From Rhopalosiphum padi (lineage: Eukaryota > Arthropoda > Insecta > Hemiptera > Aphididae): DNA of 64,000 bases. Positions 51,412 to 63,234 of the stretch are shown here, in pieces. The stretch is from NCBI RefSeq assembly GCF_020882245.1, contig NW_026869996.1:7552969-7616968 (forward strand), read 5' to 3'. The notes under the pieces are model-generated. The model did not search any database, had not been told where the DNA came from, and saw only the letters and a program-made list of their open reading frames with translations. The position numbers were made by a program, and so were the translations under genes. How positions within the stretch are numbered: position 1 is the stretch's first letter; the number at the start of each line of letters is the position of its first letter.

Positions 51412-52052
51412 GATTCTGAACGGAGATGATTTGTCAGTCAATGATAATTAGTTGGATATATTATATTATTACCTATATTTAAATTGTAATATATCGTTAT
51501 TTTACGCGATTTCGTAAAAAATTATATTTCATACGCACATAAAATGTTTTCTATATTGACAATGGATTTATTTTTTTACTGTTACTTGAAGGAAAACTTA
51601 TGGATAACCTAGTATATCCAACCTTAAGTATAAATCACAAAGATTTTATGAATTTTCAACTTCAAAATTCTTTGCAAATTTTCGTGATTTTGATATATTT
51701 CTAAACATTTGAACTTTAAATGCTTATAAACAATAATTGTGACTAACGATTTTTGATTTATTTTTTACTACGATAAGTTTCAATTATCTATAAGTAGCTT
51801 AAAAAATGTCAAAATATTTTGAAAATTTAATCGCAAATAGATAACGCTAATATAAACGTTTGTTGAAAATTTCAAGTATTTACAATGATTCGTTTTTGAC
51901 TTGCAGCAAAATCAAAAAATCGATTTTGTCTTTTCAAAGAGGGGCTGAAGTCAAAAACGAAGCATTATTACTACTCCAAAAAGTGATGACGGACACAAAA
52001 ATAATACAAACATCATTGTAAAATCAATACATTCATCACTCCGTTCAGAATC
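51412..52052 (+). mobile_element. MITE-like element, 641 bp, unit 2 copy
   Basis: The ends are inverted repeats: GATTCTGAACGGAG.TGAT on the left, and ATCACTCCGTTCAGAATC on the right, which is its reverse complement with one offset base. The interior is AT-rich and non-coding. No clear target-site duplication is visible, so the superfamily is unassigned. Diverged relatives lie inside the 5.2-kb element (59679-60270 and 60975-61085), which shows it is a dispersed family and not private to this tandem unit. I recall very similar termini from aphid genomes; this is memory, not a search result. Since all three units carry it at the same place, it was present before the array expanded. Confidence 0.8.
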
Positions 52053-55000
52053 TAAAAATATTAATTTGTATTATTCGTCAAAATTAACTTGTAAAATCAT
52101 ATTTTATAGTTTTTATGAAGTAAAAATATCAGGTTAAATGAAACATGTGCAAGTTAAAAATTATAAATTAGAATCATTTTCGTAATCGAGTAGTCAAGGA
52201 TCAAGACACTTACTTGTGTTAACTTCGGGCATAAAATATGAACAATTCGTTTATAATATCAAAAATCTTTATTAAATGAACAACAACTACACCCAATAGC
52301 TAAGTAAAAACAACCGTCAATTATGTCAAAAGGCCGTCCGGCGAACGGCACACAACCAACTAGTTTTACTCTGAGGCGATCGGGCATCGGCCGACGGATG
52401 TCGTCCCCACTACCGCCCTCTGTCGGTGCATACATTTAATAATTTTGAGTGTTTTATAAGCAGTTTAAAATTGGAATTTGTCAAAATTATCATATAAAAA
52501 CATGTATTATAGTGTATTCAAAATACCAGGTTAAATGAAACACGTGAAAGACAATAATGGTAAATTTCTTAAACTATTGTTCAACCTTCTAAACATTAAC
52601 TTAATATTTGAGTGTTTTATAAATGTTTTATAATGATCATTTAAATATTATAGTAAAAATAAAATATATTTATAGCATAGGTAAAATTTAAGAATAAACA
52701 ATACAAGCTAAAGTTGTTTACTATTATTTTATTCAGATATTTAACAAATCTCAATTGTTTCACAGCTATTAATTTAGTATCAATTATATTCAATAACCAT
52801 TGCATAAATCCAATATTATTATCAGTATCTTCTAGTCCATTTTCAACCTAGGATGTTGATACTCTCCTTAGTGGTAGAAATGTGAATTCGTGTCTCAGCA
52901 TGCCTTGATTGATCTGATATACTGCCATCTGAAAAAATGTAGTAAGTTAATAACGTATAACCGTTGGAGAATAAGTTGAGAATACAGTGTTTTACAGGCA
53001 GTTTAAAAACATGTTTTATAGTGTTTATGAAGTATCAGCTTAAATGACAAATATGGATGTTAGTAATGGTAAATAAGAATCATTTACTTAACCTAATTGT
53101 CTAGGTTTCATGACACTAACTTGATAATTGAGATTTTTATGAGCAGCTAAAAATATGAATTTGTAATATGAGTCAAAATTATGATATATAAGCACGTTTT
53201 ATAGTGTTTATTATCAAGTATGAGCCTAAATGAAATATATGGAAGTTAATAATGGTAAATAAGAACCATTTACTTAATATAATGGTTAGGGTTTTATGAC
53301 ACTAACTTTTTGTAACACTACTATTAATTGAATATCAATTACATCCAATACCCATTACACGCACGTTGCATAAAACCATTAATATTAGCAGTGCCTTCTA
53401 TTCCATTTTCAACGGAAAATGTTGTAACTTTCCCAAGTGATAGAAATGTTAATTCATGTCTCAGCATGCCTCCAGTGATCTGCAGTACTGCCATCTAAAA
53501 CACAAATAGTCAGTTAAATATGTATAATGGTTAAAGAAATAATTATAATGCTTAGCAATAAAACAGATAGTACAAATCTACCAGAATGTTTTGTTGAGTT
53601 TTAATGTAAAACAAAATATAAGTAAAGAATACACTTGTACATTAACATAAAATTGCTGCTTTTCAATATTAAAATAATAAGAGTTTGTAATACTTGTATA
53701 ACGTATACAATAAGAATCATTGTCATAATTTAGTAGTCAAGGTTTCTAGACACTAACATGAGAATTGAGTGTTTTATAAACAGTTAAAAATATGACTTTG
53801 TAAAATTACCATGTAAAATCATGTTTTATTGTGTTTATGAAGTATCAGCTTAAATGTAATATTTGAATGTCAATTATTGAAAGTTAGAATCATTTGCTTA
53901 TAATCTAATGATCAGAGTTTCATGACACTGACTTTTTGTTACACTACTATTAATTTAATATCAATTAAATTCAATACCCATTACACGCACGTTGCACAAA
54001 ACCATTATTATTAGCAGTACTGTCTAGTCCATTTTCAACGTAGGATGTTGATGTTTTGCATAGTGGTAGAAATGTGAATTCATGTCTCAGCATGTATTGA
54101 GTGATCTGCTGTACTGCCATCTAAAAATAAAAAATAGTCAGTTAAATATTATGTGTATAGTGGTTGGAGAATAACTTGAGAATACAGTGTTTTACAAGCA
54201 GTTCAAAGTATGACTTTGTAATATTTGTTTAAATTACCATGTAAAATCATGTCAAAATTATGATATTAAATCATTTTTTATTGTGTTTGTGAAGTATCAG
54301 CTTAAATGTAATATTTGAATGTCAATTATTGAAAATTAGAATCATTTGCTTATAATCTAATGGTCAGGGTTTCATGACACTGACTTTTTGTTACACTACT
54401 ATTAATTTAATATCAATTAAATTCAATACCCATTACACGCACGTTGCACAAAACCCTTGTTATTAGCAGTATCGTCTAGTACATTTTCAACGTAGGATAT
54501 TGATATTTAGCATAGTGGTAGAAATGTGAATTCATGTCTCGGCATGTATTGAATGATCTGCTGTACTGCCATCTAAAAAAAAAATAGTAAGTTAAATATG
54601 TATAATGGTTGGAGGATAAAATGTCGCTACTAGACACCGTAAGGAGGACAACAATTTTTATATAACAACTAGTACGTGGACAACACTGAATAATTTTTTA
54701 AATGGAAACAATCAAAACATAAACTAACAGACAAACACTTCATTTTTATTACAAAATTCTTGAAAACAATTTACAGTTGAAACTCAAATACAAATACGAA
54801 TGTAAAACTGCAAAATGATAGGAAATATAGACATAATATTATATAACAGACGATAAGAAATAATAATTATGATAAGCCATAAAAGATAGTACCTACAAAT
54901 ATACCAGAATGTTTTGTAGAATATAAAATGTACCTATTATAAGTGTGACTATTTGTACAACCGAAAATTTGCTCCTTTTCAATACGAAAAAAGTGGGTAT

Positions 55001-55109
55001 CGCTCCGGTGTATAGTAGAGATGGTGAGTAGGTCACTGGTCACTATAATGGATGTGTTAAATTTGAATGCAACGACGGGTAGGATTGTATACGAAAAACG
55101 ATTCTGAAC
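51422..55109. repeat. 3.7-kb tandem unit 2 (3,688 bp)
   Basis: Complete unit. It is shorter than unit 1 by 38 bp net, from a 39-bp deletion near 53000 plus three single-base indels. Otherwise I see almost no substitutions against units 1 and 3, so amplification is recent or homogenised. It contains an intact TTAA target at 54266-54269, the empty site for the insertion found in unit 3. Confidence 0.93.
52259..52435 (-). CDS. Candidate 58-codon ORF with AATAAA (unit 2)
   Basis: Exact counterpart of the ORF at 48533-48709, with AATAAA at 52273-52268. It is listed because the copy is intact; the same doubts apply. Confidence 0.33.
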   Translation of the reverse strand: MYAPTEGGSGDDIRRPMPDRLRVKLVGCVPFAGRPFDIIDGCFYLAIGCSCCSFNKDF

Positions 55110-55741
55110 GGAGATGATTTGTCAGTCAATGATAATTAGTTGGATATATTATATTATTACCTATATTTAAATTGTAATATATCGTTATTTTACGCGATTT
55201 CGTAAAAAATTATATTTCATACGCACATAAAATGTTTTCTATATTGACAATGGATTTATTTTTTTACTGTTACTTGAAGGAAAACTTATGGATAACCTAG
55301 TATATCCAACCTTAAGTATAAATCACAAAGATTTTATGAATTTTCAACTTCAAAATTCTTTGCAAATTTTCGTGATTTTGATATATTTTCTAAACATTTG
55401 AACTTTAAATGCTTATAAACAATAATTGTGACTAACGATTTTTGATTTATTTTTTACTACGATAAGTTTCAATTATCTATAAGTAGCTTAAAAAATGTCA
55501 AAATATTTTGAAAATTTAATCGCAAATAGATAACGCTAATATAAACGTTTGTTGAAAATTTCAAGTATTTACAATGATTCGTTTTTGACTTGCAGCAAAA
55601 TCAAAAAATCGATTTTGTCTTTTCAAAGAGGGGCTGAAGTCAAAAACGAAGCATTATTACTACTCCAAAAAGTGATGACGGACACAAAAATAATACAAAC
55701 ATCATTGTAAAATCAATACATTCATCACTCCGTTCAGAATC
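55100..55741 (+). mobile_element. MITE-like element, 642 bp, unit 3 copy
   Basis: Identical arrangement to the unit 2 copy, with one extra T in the TATTTTCTAAAC run. Both terminal inverted repeats are present. Confidence 0.8.
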
Positions 55742-57997
55742 TAAAAATATTAATTTGTATTATTCGTCAAAATTAACTTGTAAAATCATATTTTATAGTT
55801 TTTATGAAGTAAAAATATCAGGTTAAATGAAACATGTGCAAGTTAAAAATTATAAATTAGAATCATTTTCGTAATCGAGTAGTCAAGGATCAAGACACTT
55901 ACTTGTGTTAACTTCGGGCATAAAATATGAACAATTCGTTTATAATATCAAAAATCTTTATTAAATGAACAACAACTACACCCAATAGCTAAGTAAAAAC
56001 AACCGTCAATTATGTCAAAAGGCCGTCCGGCGAACGGCACACAACCAACTAGTTTTACTCTGAGGCGATCGGGCATCGGCCGACGGATGTCGTCCCCACT
56101 ACCGCCCTCTGTCGGTGCATACATTTAATAATTTTGAGTGTTTTATAAGCAGTTTAAAATTGGAATTTGTCAAAATTATCATATAAAAACATGTATTATA
56201 GTGTATTCAAAATACCAGGTTAAATGAAACACGTGAAAGACAATAATGGTAAATTTCTTAAACTATTGTTCAACCTTCTAAACATTAACTTAATATTTGA
56301 GTGTTTTATAAATGTTTTATAATGATCATTTAAATATTATAGTAAAAATAAAATATATTTATAGCATAGGTAAAATTTAAGAATAAACAATACAAGCTAA
56401 AGTTGTTTACTATTATTTTATTCAGATATTTAACAAATCTCAATTGTTTCACAGCTATTAATTTAGTATCAATTATATTCAATAACCATTGCATAAATCC
56501 AATATTATTATCAGTATCTTCTAGTCCATTTTCAACCTAGGATGTTGATACTCTCCTTAGTGGTAGAAATGTGAATTCGTGTCTCAGCATGCCTTGATTG
56601 ATCTGATATACTGCCATCTGAAAAAATGTAGTAAGTTAATAACGTATAACCGTTGGAGAATAAGTTGAGAATACAGTGTTTTACAGGCAGTTCAAAGTAT
56701 GAATTTGTAATATCAGTCAATATTATCATATAAAAAACATGTTTTATAGTGTTTATGAAGTATCAGCTTAAATGACAAATATGGATGTTAGTAATGGTAA
56801 ATAAGAATCATTTACTTAACCTAATTGTCTAGGTTTCATGACACTAACTTGATAATTGAGATTTTTATGAGCAGCTAAAAATATGAATTTGTAATATGAG
56901 TCAAAATTATGATATATAAGCACGTTTTATAGTGTTTATTATCAAGTATGAGCCTAAATGAAATATATGGAAGTTAATAATGGTAAATAAGAACCATTTA
57001 CTTAATATAATGGTTAGGGTTTTATGACACTAACTTTTTGTAACACTACTATTAATTGAATATCAATTACATCCAATACCCATTACACGCACGTTGCATA
57101 AAACCATTAATATTAGCAGTGCCTTCTATTCCATTTTCAACGGAAAATGTTGTAACTTTCCCAAGTGATAGAAATGTTAATTCATGTCTCAGCATGCCTC
57201 CAGTGATCTGCAGTACTGCCATCTAAAACACAAATAGTCAGTTAAATATGTATAATGGTTAAAGAAATAATTATAATGCTTAGCAATAAAACAGATAGTA
57301 CAAATCTACCAGAATGTTTTGTTGAGTTTTAATGTAAAACAAAATATAAGTAAAGAATACACTTGTACATTAACATAAAATTGCTGCTTTTCAATATTAA
57401 AATAATAAGAGTTTGTAATACTTGTATAACGTATACAATAAGAATCATTGTCATAATTTAGTAGTCAAGGTTTCTAGACACTAACATGAGAATTGAGTGT
57501 TTTATAAACAGTTGAAAATATGACTTTGTAAAATTACCATGTAAAATCATGTTTTATTGTGTTTATGAAGTATCAGCTTAAATGTAATATTTGAATGTCA
57601 ATTATTGAAAGTTAGAATCATTTGCTTATAATCTAATGATCAGAGTTTCATGACACTGACTTTTTGTTACACTACTATTAATTTAATATCAATTAAATTC
57701 AATACCCATTACACGCACGTTGCACAAAACCATTATTATTAGCAGTACTGTCTAGTCCATTTTCAACGTAGGATGTTGATGTTTTGCATAGTGGTAGAAA
57801 TGTGAATTCATGTCTCAGCATGTATTGAGTGATCTGCTGTACTGCCATCTAAAAATAAAAAATAGTCAGTTAAATATTATGTGTATAGTGGTTGGAGAAT
57901 AACTTGAGAATACAGTGTTTTACAAGCAGTTCAAAGTATGACTTTGTAATATTTGTTTAAATTACCATGTAAAATCATGTCAAAATTATGATATTAA
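55110..57997. repeat. 3.7-kb tandem unit 3, left part
   Basis: Third copy, retaining the 39-bp stretch that unit 2 lost. It is interrupted at the TTAA of 57994-57997 by the 5.2-kb element and resumes at 63239. One visible substitution is CAGTTGAAAATATG at about 57510, where units 1 and 2 read CAGTTAAAAATATG. Confidence 0.92.
55948..56124 (-). CDS. Candidate 58-codon ORF with AATAAA (unit 3)
   Basis: Exact counterpart in unit 3, with AATAAA at 55962-55957. It is upstream of, and untouched by, the transposon insertion. Confidence 0.33.
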   Translation of the reverse strand: MYAPTEGGSGDDIRRPMPDRLRVKLVGCVPFAGRPFDIIDGCFYLAIGCSCCSFNKDF

Positions 57998-58012
57998 GAG
58001 GCCGTTCTGGTA
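57998..58012 (+). repeat. Left terminal inverted repeat of the 5.2-kb element
   Basis: GAGGCCGTTCTGGTA, perfectly complementary to 63220-63234. Preceded by TTAA at 57994-57997. Confidence 0.93.
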
Positions 58013-58015
58013 AAA

Positions 58016-58261
58016 GTGAAACGTATACAACGCTCAAGAGATGGCGTTGAATTTCATATCGCCGCGGCGGCGGTCACCCGTAACCACGCCCACTTTTACC
58101 AAAGAGAGGCTACGCGCAATAGTCTCAGGAGCGGCACATTATTATTTCTCGGACCGCCGTCTAGAACGTTTCGCGTCAATGCTATTTTGTATTTATATTA
58201 CTGGGGTAATTTGAAATTTGAATTTGATAAGCGCGCGCTCGCTTGCGCGTTCATAAACTAA
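58016..58261 (+). other. 81-codon ORF at the left end of the element, doubtful
   Basis: The ORF begins just inside the left inverted repeat and covers a CpG-rich stretch (about 58058-58145) that explains its lack of stops. It starts MKRIQRSRDG and has no recognised domain. A 10-bp inverted repeat, GGTAAAAGTG at 58010-58019 and CACTTTTACC at 58091-58100, lies within it and looks like a subterminal structural or binding motif, not coding sequence. I treat the ORF as probably fortuitous. Confidence 0.2.
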
Positions 58262-59678
58262 TTTTACGATATTATTTATTGTATTATTGATTGAAGTTTC
58301 TGTTCCCTAAATATGTATGGAAATACTTAAACTAAACTATAAAAGCTATTTTACAACATATAGTTATTATTTAAAAAACTATCAGTAACAATTTAATAAT
58401 ACTAATAATTTATAAATTATTGCCATCGATTAATATAACGTTATGAATAAAATATAATTACAATTTAATTTATAGTTATAAATATAATAAATGTACATGT
58501 ACATACAAATTAAACAAATCAATATATTAATCACTACATTCATTCATATAAATAAATACATACATTATTAATTTTGATGGTTTTAAACCATTTCATGCTA
58601 CAAATTCGGATAATTATTGTTTTTTTTTTTATGACACTGAAAGTTTATTATTTCCAACGCATCAAACTCTTGATTTTTAATGTACAAGTACCTATAGCTG
58701 TGTTTATGAGACCGAAGTATTAAATTATATGGGTAGGTAATGCTAGAAAAAAGTCTTGCCAAAAAGTTTGATACATAAATGTGTCCACAAGTATAGTAAA
58801 TATAACTATTGCAACGAAGAATATCCCCATCATTAGCCCCAACACGCCGTAAATCAACCCCATAATTTAAAAAATTTGTCTTTCACCATTTTTCCAAAAA
58901 TGTTTTTGTCTATCAAATATTTAAATTGAATACCTTGGTATTCTCTGATACTAAACCTAAGAAAATACATTTTATTTATAAATATATGACCCGGAAATTC
59001 ATGTATTAAAAATTAGTTAAAAAAGCATGCACTAATACATACTTAAAATCGTCAAAACATGTAGATAATATGTCTTTAATAAATATAGATACCGAATCGA
59101 ATTAAAAAAAAAAATACCTTTTAAATAATACGATTTTACTTTCAATTTATGTTTATTTAAAATACAATATAATAATATAAACATTTGACAATTTTATACT
59201 TTTTACCTCGTACATTTAAAAAAAAAACTAAACATATTATAGTTGAATAAAAAATGTATAAAATAATATAAATGAATGTACTATATGTATTCAAAAATTT
59301 ATCTCAAATATTAGATACCAATAGACGAAATTGGTGTGTATTTAAAATATATCAAATCCTATTTAAAAAAAAATATTTATTTTTTCATTATCTATCGAAA
59401 TTTGGTAACAAAAATTTATTGTAATTGCCGAAAAATAGATTACCTATTATATACACTAAACGATAAAATTATTGAAAAATATGCAAAAAATTCAAAATAA
59501 AATGTCGTATTACGATTATGTTTGTCGTTTTATTTATTTACAGTTATACATCTAAGTAGGTATGTACGTGTAAGCAAGTAAACATGAATCACTGTTAGGT
59601 ATACTAATTTAATTTTGTCACACTTATTTTCTCATTAAATTTTTATTTTATTATGTTTACGTACGTATATGAATGTTT
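58262..59678. other. AT-rich element interior, no gene seen
   Basis: Very AT-rich with many short A and T runs. I find no ORF, RNA gene or repeat worth naming. Confidence 0.6.
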
Positions 59679-60270
59679 TTATTATTTTTATTTTTGTGTC
59701 TGTCATCACGTTTTAGAGTAGTAATAGTGCTTTGATTTTTGACTTCAGTCCCTCTTTGAAAAGGAAATTGAATCTAGTTGGTACTTTGTGGTCAAAAGTA
59801 AAATATGCTGTGTAGTAGTTTTCATAAACGTCAGGAAAAACCTTGAAAAAGTAACGGAAAAACGGGAATTTTTTTCTTGAAATATCGATAAAACAAATTC
59901 GGCTTTCAAAAAATCAAAAATCGTTAGTCACATTTTTTTGCTTATAAGCATTAAAAGTTCAAATGTTTACAAAATATATCAAAATTGCGAACATTTGCAA
60001 GGCATTTTGAAGTTGAAAATTCATAAAATTTTTGTAATAATTTATATCTAAGGTTAAAAAAACAACAAAAGGTTATCCATAACTTTTTCTTCAAATAACT
60101 ATAAAAAAAATTCCAGCATCAATATAGAAAAATTTTTATGAGCATATGAAATTAATTTGTTTACGAAATCAAGTAAAATATTGTACATCACAATTATTTA
60201 AATATAAGTTATCATATAATATATCCTATACTAATTATCCTATAGAGTATAGACTGACAAATCATCTCCG
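59679..60270 (-). mobile_element. Old, inverted relative of the MITE inside the element
   Basis: The reverse complement resembles the MITE of the 3.7-kb unit: GAGATGATTTGTCAGTC near the right edge, then the TTATCCATA, ATAAATTTTATGAATTTTCAAC-type stretch (shared core GAATTTTCAACTTCAAAA), ATCGTTAGTCAC-type sequence, and at the left GGACTGAAGTCAAAAATCAA and TGATGACAGACACAAAAATA. The middle (about 59765-59920) does not match. Divergence is substantial and the terminal inverted repeats are gone, so this copy is much older than those in the tandem units. Confidence 0.65.
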
Positions 60271-60974
60271 TACGTAAAATGAATATATTAAAAACAAAAA
60301 CCGATATCAAAAAAAAAAAATCAGAGTTCTTGAATGAGGACAAATTTAGCAATTCGTATCCAAAACAATATTTTTATAAAACACGAATATTTTTTTTAAT
60401 AATTAAATAAGGATTATATAATTTAATTCGTTTTTATTTTAATTCAATCCTCAAGGCACAATTCCAAGGTATAATCACAGAATAGATTAAAGAATTTTCT
60501 GTGGTATAATCAAACCTGTTGTAGAACCTTTTTCTTAGGTGCTGATCAGCCCTTATCTTTGTGTGCAATAACAAATGACAAATAGACGAAAAAAAGTCTA
60601 TCTTTACTAGTGATAACCCTGATATTGTCTTGATATGCAAATAAAAAAAAAAAGTGTGTAGTAGCAAAATTTACAAAAAAATAGTGACTGGTGCTAATAA
60701 TTAACTATCGTGCGTTCATCATGGGAAACAATTAGGTAAACTTTAAATATTTTTAGGATTATTTAGTATTTAAGTCGATTAAATGCATAAACACAATTAA
60801 AGGGACTAAAATGAAGCTTAAACTTCAAATGCATTTATAAAAAATTGCGCTTATGTATTTTATATTTTTATACACATAAAAAATTAAGTTATTTAGGATC
60901 TTGTATTAAATGTTTAAAAATGTTGAACCATTTATGGAAGAAAAAAAATTAAATAGATGAATATTTGTCACGCC
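60271..60974. other. AT-rich element interior with an unrecognised 77-codon minus ORF
   Basis: On the minus strand from 60667 to 60434 a 77-codon frame is open, with an AATAAA-like end (AATTAAAATAAAAA) just beyond. The C-terminal half (RADQHLRKRFYNRFDY onward) is less AT-biased than its surroundings and might be a remnant of a gene or retroelement 3' end. I do not recognise it and consider function unlikely. Confidence 0.25.
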
Positions 60975-61085
60975 TATATAAGTAGTTCAAAAAGAGTTAA
61001 AGAATTTTGAAAATTGTATTTTATAATAAAAATAATAATATAAACATTTGGTGAAAATTTCAAGTATACATATATAGGTACCTAC
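60975..61085 (+). mobile_element. Short diverged fragment of the same MITE family
   Basis: CTATATAAGTAGTTCAAAAA through AATATAAACATTTGGTGAAA and AATTTCAAGTAT parallels the MITE section at 51788-51885. It is in the opposite orientation to the larger fragment at 59679-60270. Confidence 0.5.
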
Positions 61086-62760
61086 TGTTATTTTATTTAT
61101 TTACGAGTATTATTTATTTTAAAAAATGAGTATTACAAAATATCAAAATTGTTTGTGAAGACATTTTTATAAATTTCTTATTATATAGTTTATATATTTT
61201 TGAGATTTTAATGAATTTTATCAAAATACTAACTTAAAACACTAGTAAAAAAATTCTGAAAATACATTTTTCGATATTTCGTAATTGAGAAATAAATAAC
61301 TTATAAAGAGCATTGTTTTAAATTGTTTAAGCATTTTTACTTTACGAATAAATTAAATTAAATAAATTCACTTTCCAGGGCCTCAAAAAAGCTGAAAACG
61401 GCCCTGTGTAGAGCTTAACTTCAAATACATATTAAAAAAAAAAAATTGTGTCTAAGTATTTTTTTATAATAAATTGTATGATTATTAATATTTTGTAAAA
61501 AGTAATTCAATTTTAATTTAATCAATTTATATTGATTGCACAGTTAAATATGCCAAATTAACTTGTTTATATTTTCTATGAAGTTTAATTTGTATATTGT
61601 ATTTGGTTTTCGAAGAATTTATAGTTTGTACCTAACTAAATTTTCATATGTGATACCTATTATTACTCTAAAAAAAAATTACCAAAAGCCAATAAAATAA
61701 GTCAATGTGAATTACAATATGACACTGTGTTTCTTTTTATAAGTCCAGTGACTTCAGATTGGTATGGAGTTTTTGGGAGGAGATAGGTAATATCTAAATA
61801 CACATTTTTTGGTAATTTTCAAAATTTTAGATCCTCAACATATTTTGGAAAATATAAAAATAAAAAAAGCGAAAATTAAAAAATGAAAAATAAATAAAAC
61901 CGTTTCTAATATTTAAAAAAAAAAAATATATTATAACAATAATTAGCAATTACTACTATATATTATCATATTATGATAAACATATAATATTCTGATATAT
62001 TATAACTACATAGCTTTATTATTTTAATATTTTATACGATTTGACGATTTATTTTGTACTCGAGTGCTTCTCATTCTCGTATCAAATGTACTTATAGTAT
62101 ATTATATTGGTTGTAAATATAATTATTTAATTAATAATTTAAAAAAAAAAAATGTATATTGGTGTCAACTAGTTTTGTCATATTTTGAATTGGCTTAAAT
62201 TTGTTTATTTGTTATTATTAAATTTAATAAATAAATAATCTGTAATAGACGTACCTACTAATTAAAAATAATTACAGTATTTGACTGATTTATGTAAATA
62301 ATTAATATAATTAGGGATTTAAATCACTTATTATTTAGACTATTATAAGTTATCGAGTTATATCGTAAGTACATTAATTACATTTGTCACTTTATTCAAC
62401 AGGCTATTATTTATTCATATGTAACCGTGCAGATTGTAGGTACCTAAGGTGTTTTTTTGTTATATCGATTTAAATTTCATATTTTTTTTTTCATATGTGG
62501 TTCAGCGTAAATAAAATTAACTAAATCATCAAATTCTCTTCAAGATTAAAAAAATAATTATTCAAATCGTACTTTTATTAAACAAATTATAATAATTTTA
62601 TGATAACGTGAGATCTTTAATACAGCGTGCAGAATAATAAATAATAATACACGAAATATAAAATTCGATATCGGTTAAAATATTATTCGGTCACCAACAT
62701 AATTGTTATCGTATTGACAATATTTATTTATAAACTGCGATATGAAAACCAGTTTAAACC
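61086..62760. other. AT-rich element interior, no gene seen
   Basis: Long A and T runs, with no credible ORF, RNA gene or repeat. The CTTTCCAGGGCCTC stretch near 61370 is a small GC-richer island without a clear identity. Confidence 0.6.
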
Positions 62761-62762
62761 TA

Positions 62763-62850
62763 TGGTGCGGTACGGCTGCAGTCGCGCGCGGGGTGGTGGC
62801 ATGAACACTGTTCTCGAACGCTGCCGCTATACTTAGCAGAGCAGCACATG
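62763..62850. other. GC/CpG-rich subterminal segment of the element
   Basis: GGTGCGGTACGGCTGCAGTC and the following GCGCGCGGGGTGG form a GC-rich island near the right end, mirroring the one near the left end (58058-58145). I could not align the two directly. It may hold transposase-binding or promoter sequence, or it may simply be less decayed. Confidence 0.4.
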
Positions 62851-62880
62851 ACGACTGTAAATTTATGATTTTTTAACCAA

Positions 62881-63201
62881 AAACATGTTTTCGTACTTCC
62901 CATTTTCCTCAGCTCTCAGTAGTCGTAGAAACATGATTTATACACCAAAATAAACTTGAGAAGTTCCTCTAGATGATCTCGTTCCAGATTTTTGATATCT
63001 TTTTTTTTCTATTTTATATGATTTTTTAAAAATTTTGAAAATTTTGAAAATTTCAAATGCAAATATCTCCGGTTTGAAAAAAAAATTCAAAAATCTGGAA
63101 CGAGATAATCTAGAGGAACTTCTCAAGTTTATTTTGGTGTATAAATCATGTTTCTACGACTATTGAGAGCTGAGGAAAATGGGAAGTACGAAAGCATGTT
63201 T
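62881..63201. repeat. 115-bp near-perfect inverted repeat (hairpin) next to the right end
   Basis: The left arm, 62881-62995, and right arm, 63087-63201, are complementary at 112 of 115 positions, separated by a 91-bp AT-rich loop. The right arm ends 18 bp before the right terminal inverted repeat. The arms contain CTTCCCATTTTCCTCAGCTC, TACACCAAAATAAACTTGAG and ATCTCGTTCCAGATTTTTGA. Transcription through it would give a long double-stranded hairpin. The open frame across the loop and right arm (63126-62938) is a by-product. Confidence 0.95.
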
Positions 63202-63219
63202 TTACGGTCGATTTTTCGC

Positions 63220-63234
63220 TACCAGAACGGCCTC
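63220..63234 (-). repeat. Right terminal inverted repeat of the 5.2-kb element
   Basis: TACCAGAACGGCCTC, perfectly complementary to the left end. Followed by TTAA at 63235-63238. Confidence 0.93.

Larger units (their letters stand above)
47695..51421. repeat. 3.7-kb tandem unit 1 (3,726 bp)
   Basis: Starts inside the MITE-like element, right after the gap, and runs to the same point in unit 2. Content from left to right: MITE body, a block of about 165-185 bp, a GC-rich ORF, then four related exon-like blocks separated by AT-rich spacers, and an AT-rich tail (50935-51411) in which I see no gene. It is nearly identical to units 2 and 3 apart from a 39-bp stretch (about 49277-49315) missing in unit 2 and single-base homopolymer changes. 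Confidence 0.93.
57998..63234. mobile_element. Non-autonomous TTAA-inserting DNA transposon, 5,237 bp (Sola3-like or piggyBac-like)
   Basis: Bounded by perfect 15-bp terminal inverted repeats, GAGGCCGTTCTGGTA on the left and TACCAGAACGGCCTC on the right, flanked on both sides by TTAA. The uninterrupted sites in units 1 (TTAA at 50578-50581) and 2 (54266-54269) show precisely one TTAA where this copy has two, so the TTAA is a target-site duplication. TTAA duplication is known for piggyBac and for Sola3. piggyBac ends usually begin CC, while Sola3 ends as I remember begin GAG, which favours Sola3. TA or TTA/TAA duplication (Tc1/mariner or Harbinger) cannot be fully excluded because the overlap is ambiguous. 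No ORF longer than 81 codons exists, so no transposase is encoded. Both ends are more GC- and CpG-rich than the AT-rich interior. Confidence 0.88.

Noticed and set aside
60434..60667. 77-codon minus ORF as a real gene
   Set aside because: It is short, in AT-rich decayed sequence inside a non-autonomous element, with no recognisable domain; it is kept only as a note on the interior.
62938..63126. 62-codon minus frame near the right end of the transposon
   Set aside because: It lies in the hairpin loop and right arm and runs through low-complexity A/T runs, with no sign of a domain.
57998..63234. Firm piggyBac assignment for the 5.2-kb element
   Set aside because: TTAA duplication fits, but the ends start GAGGCC and not CC, and no transposase is present to decide. 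Sola3 fits the ends better from memory, so the family is left open.
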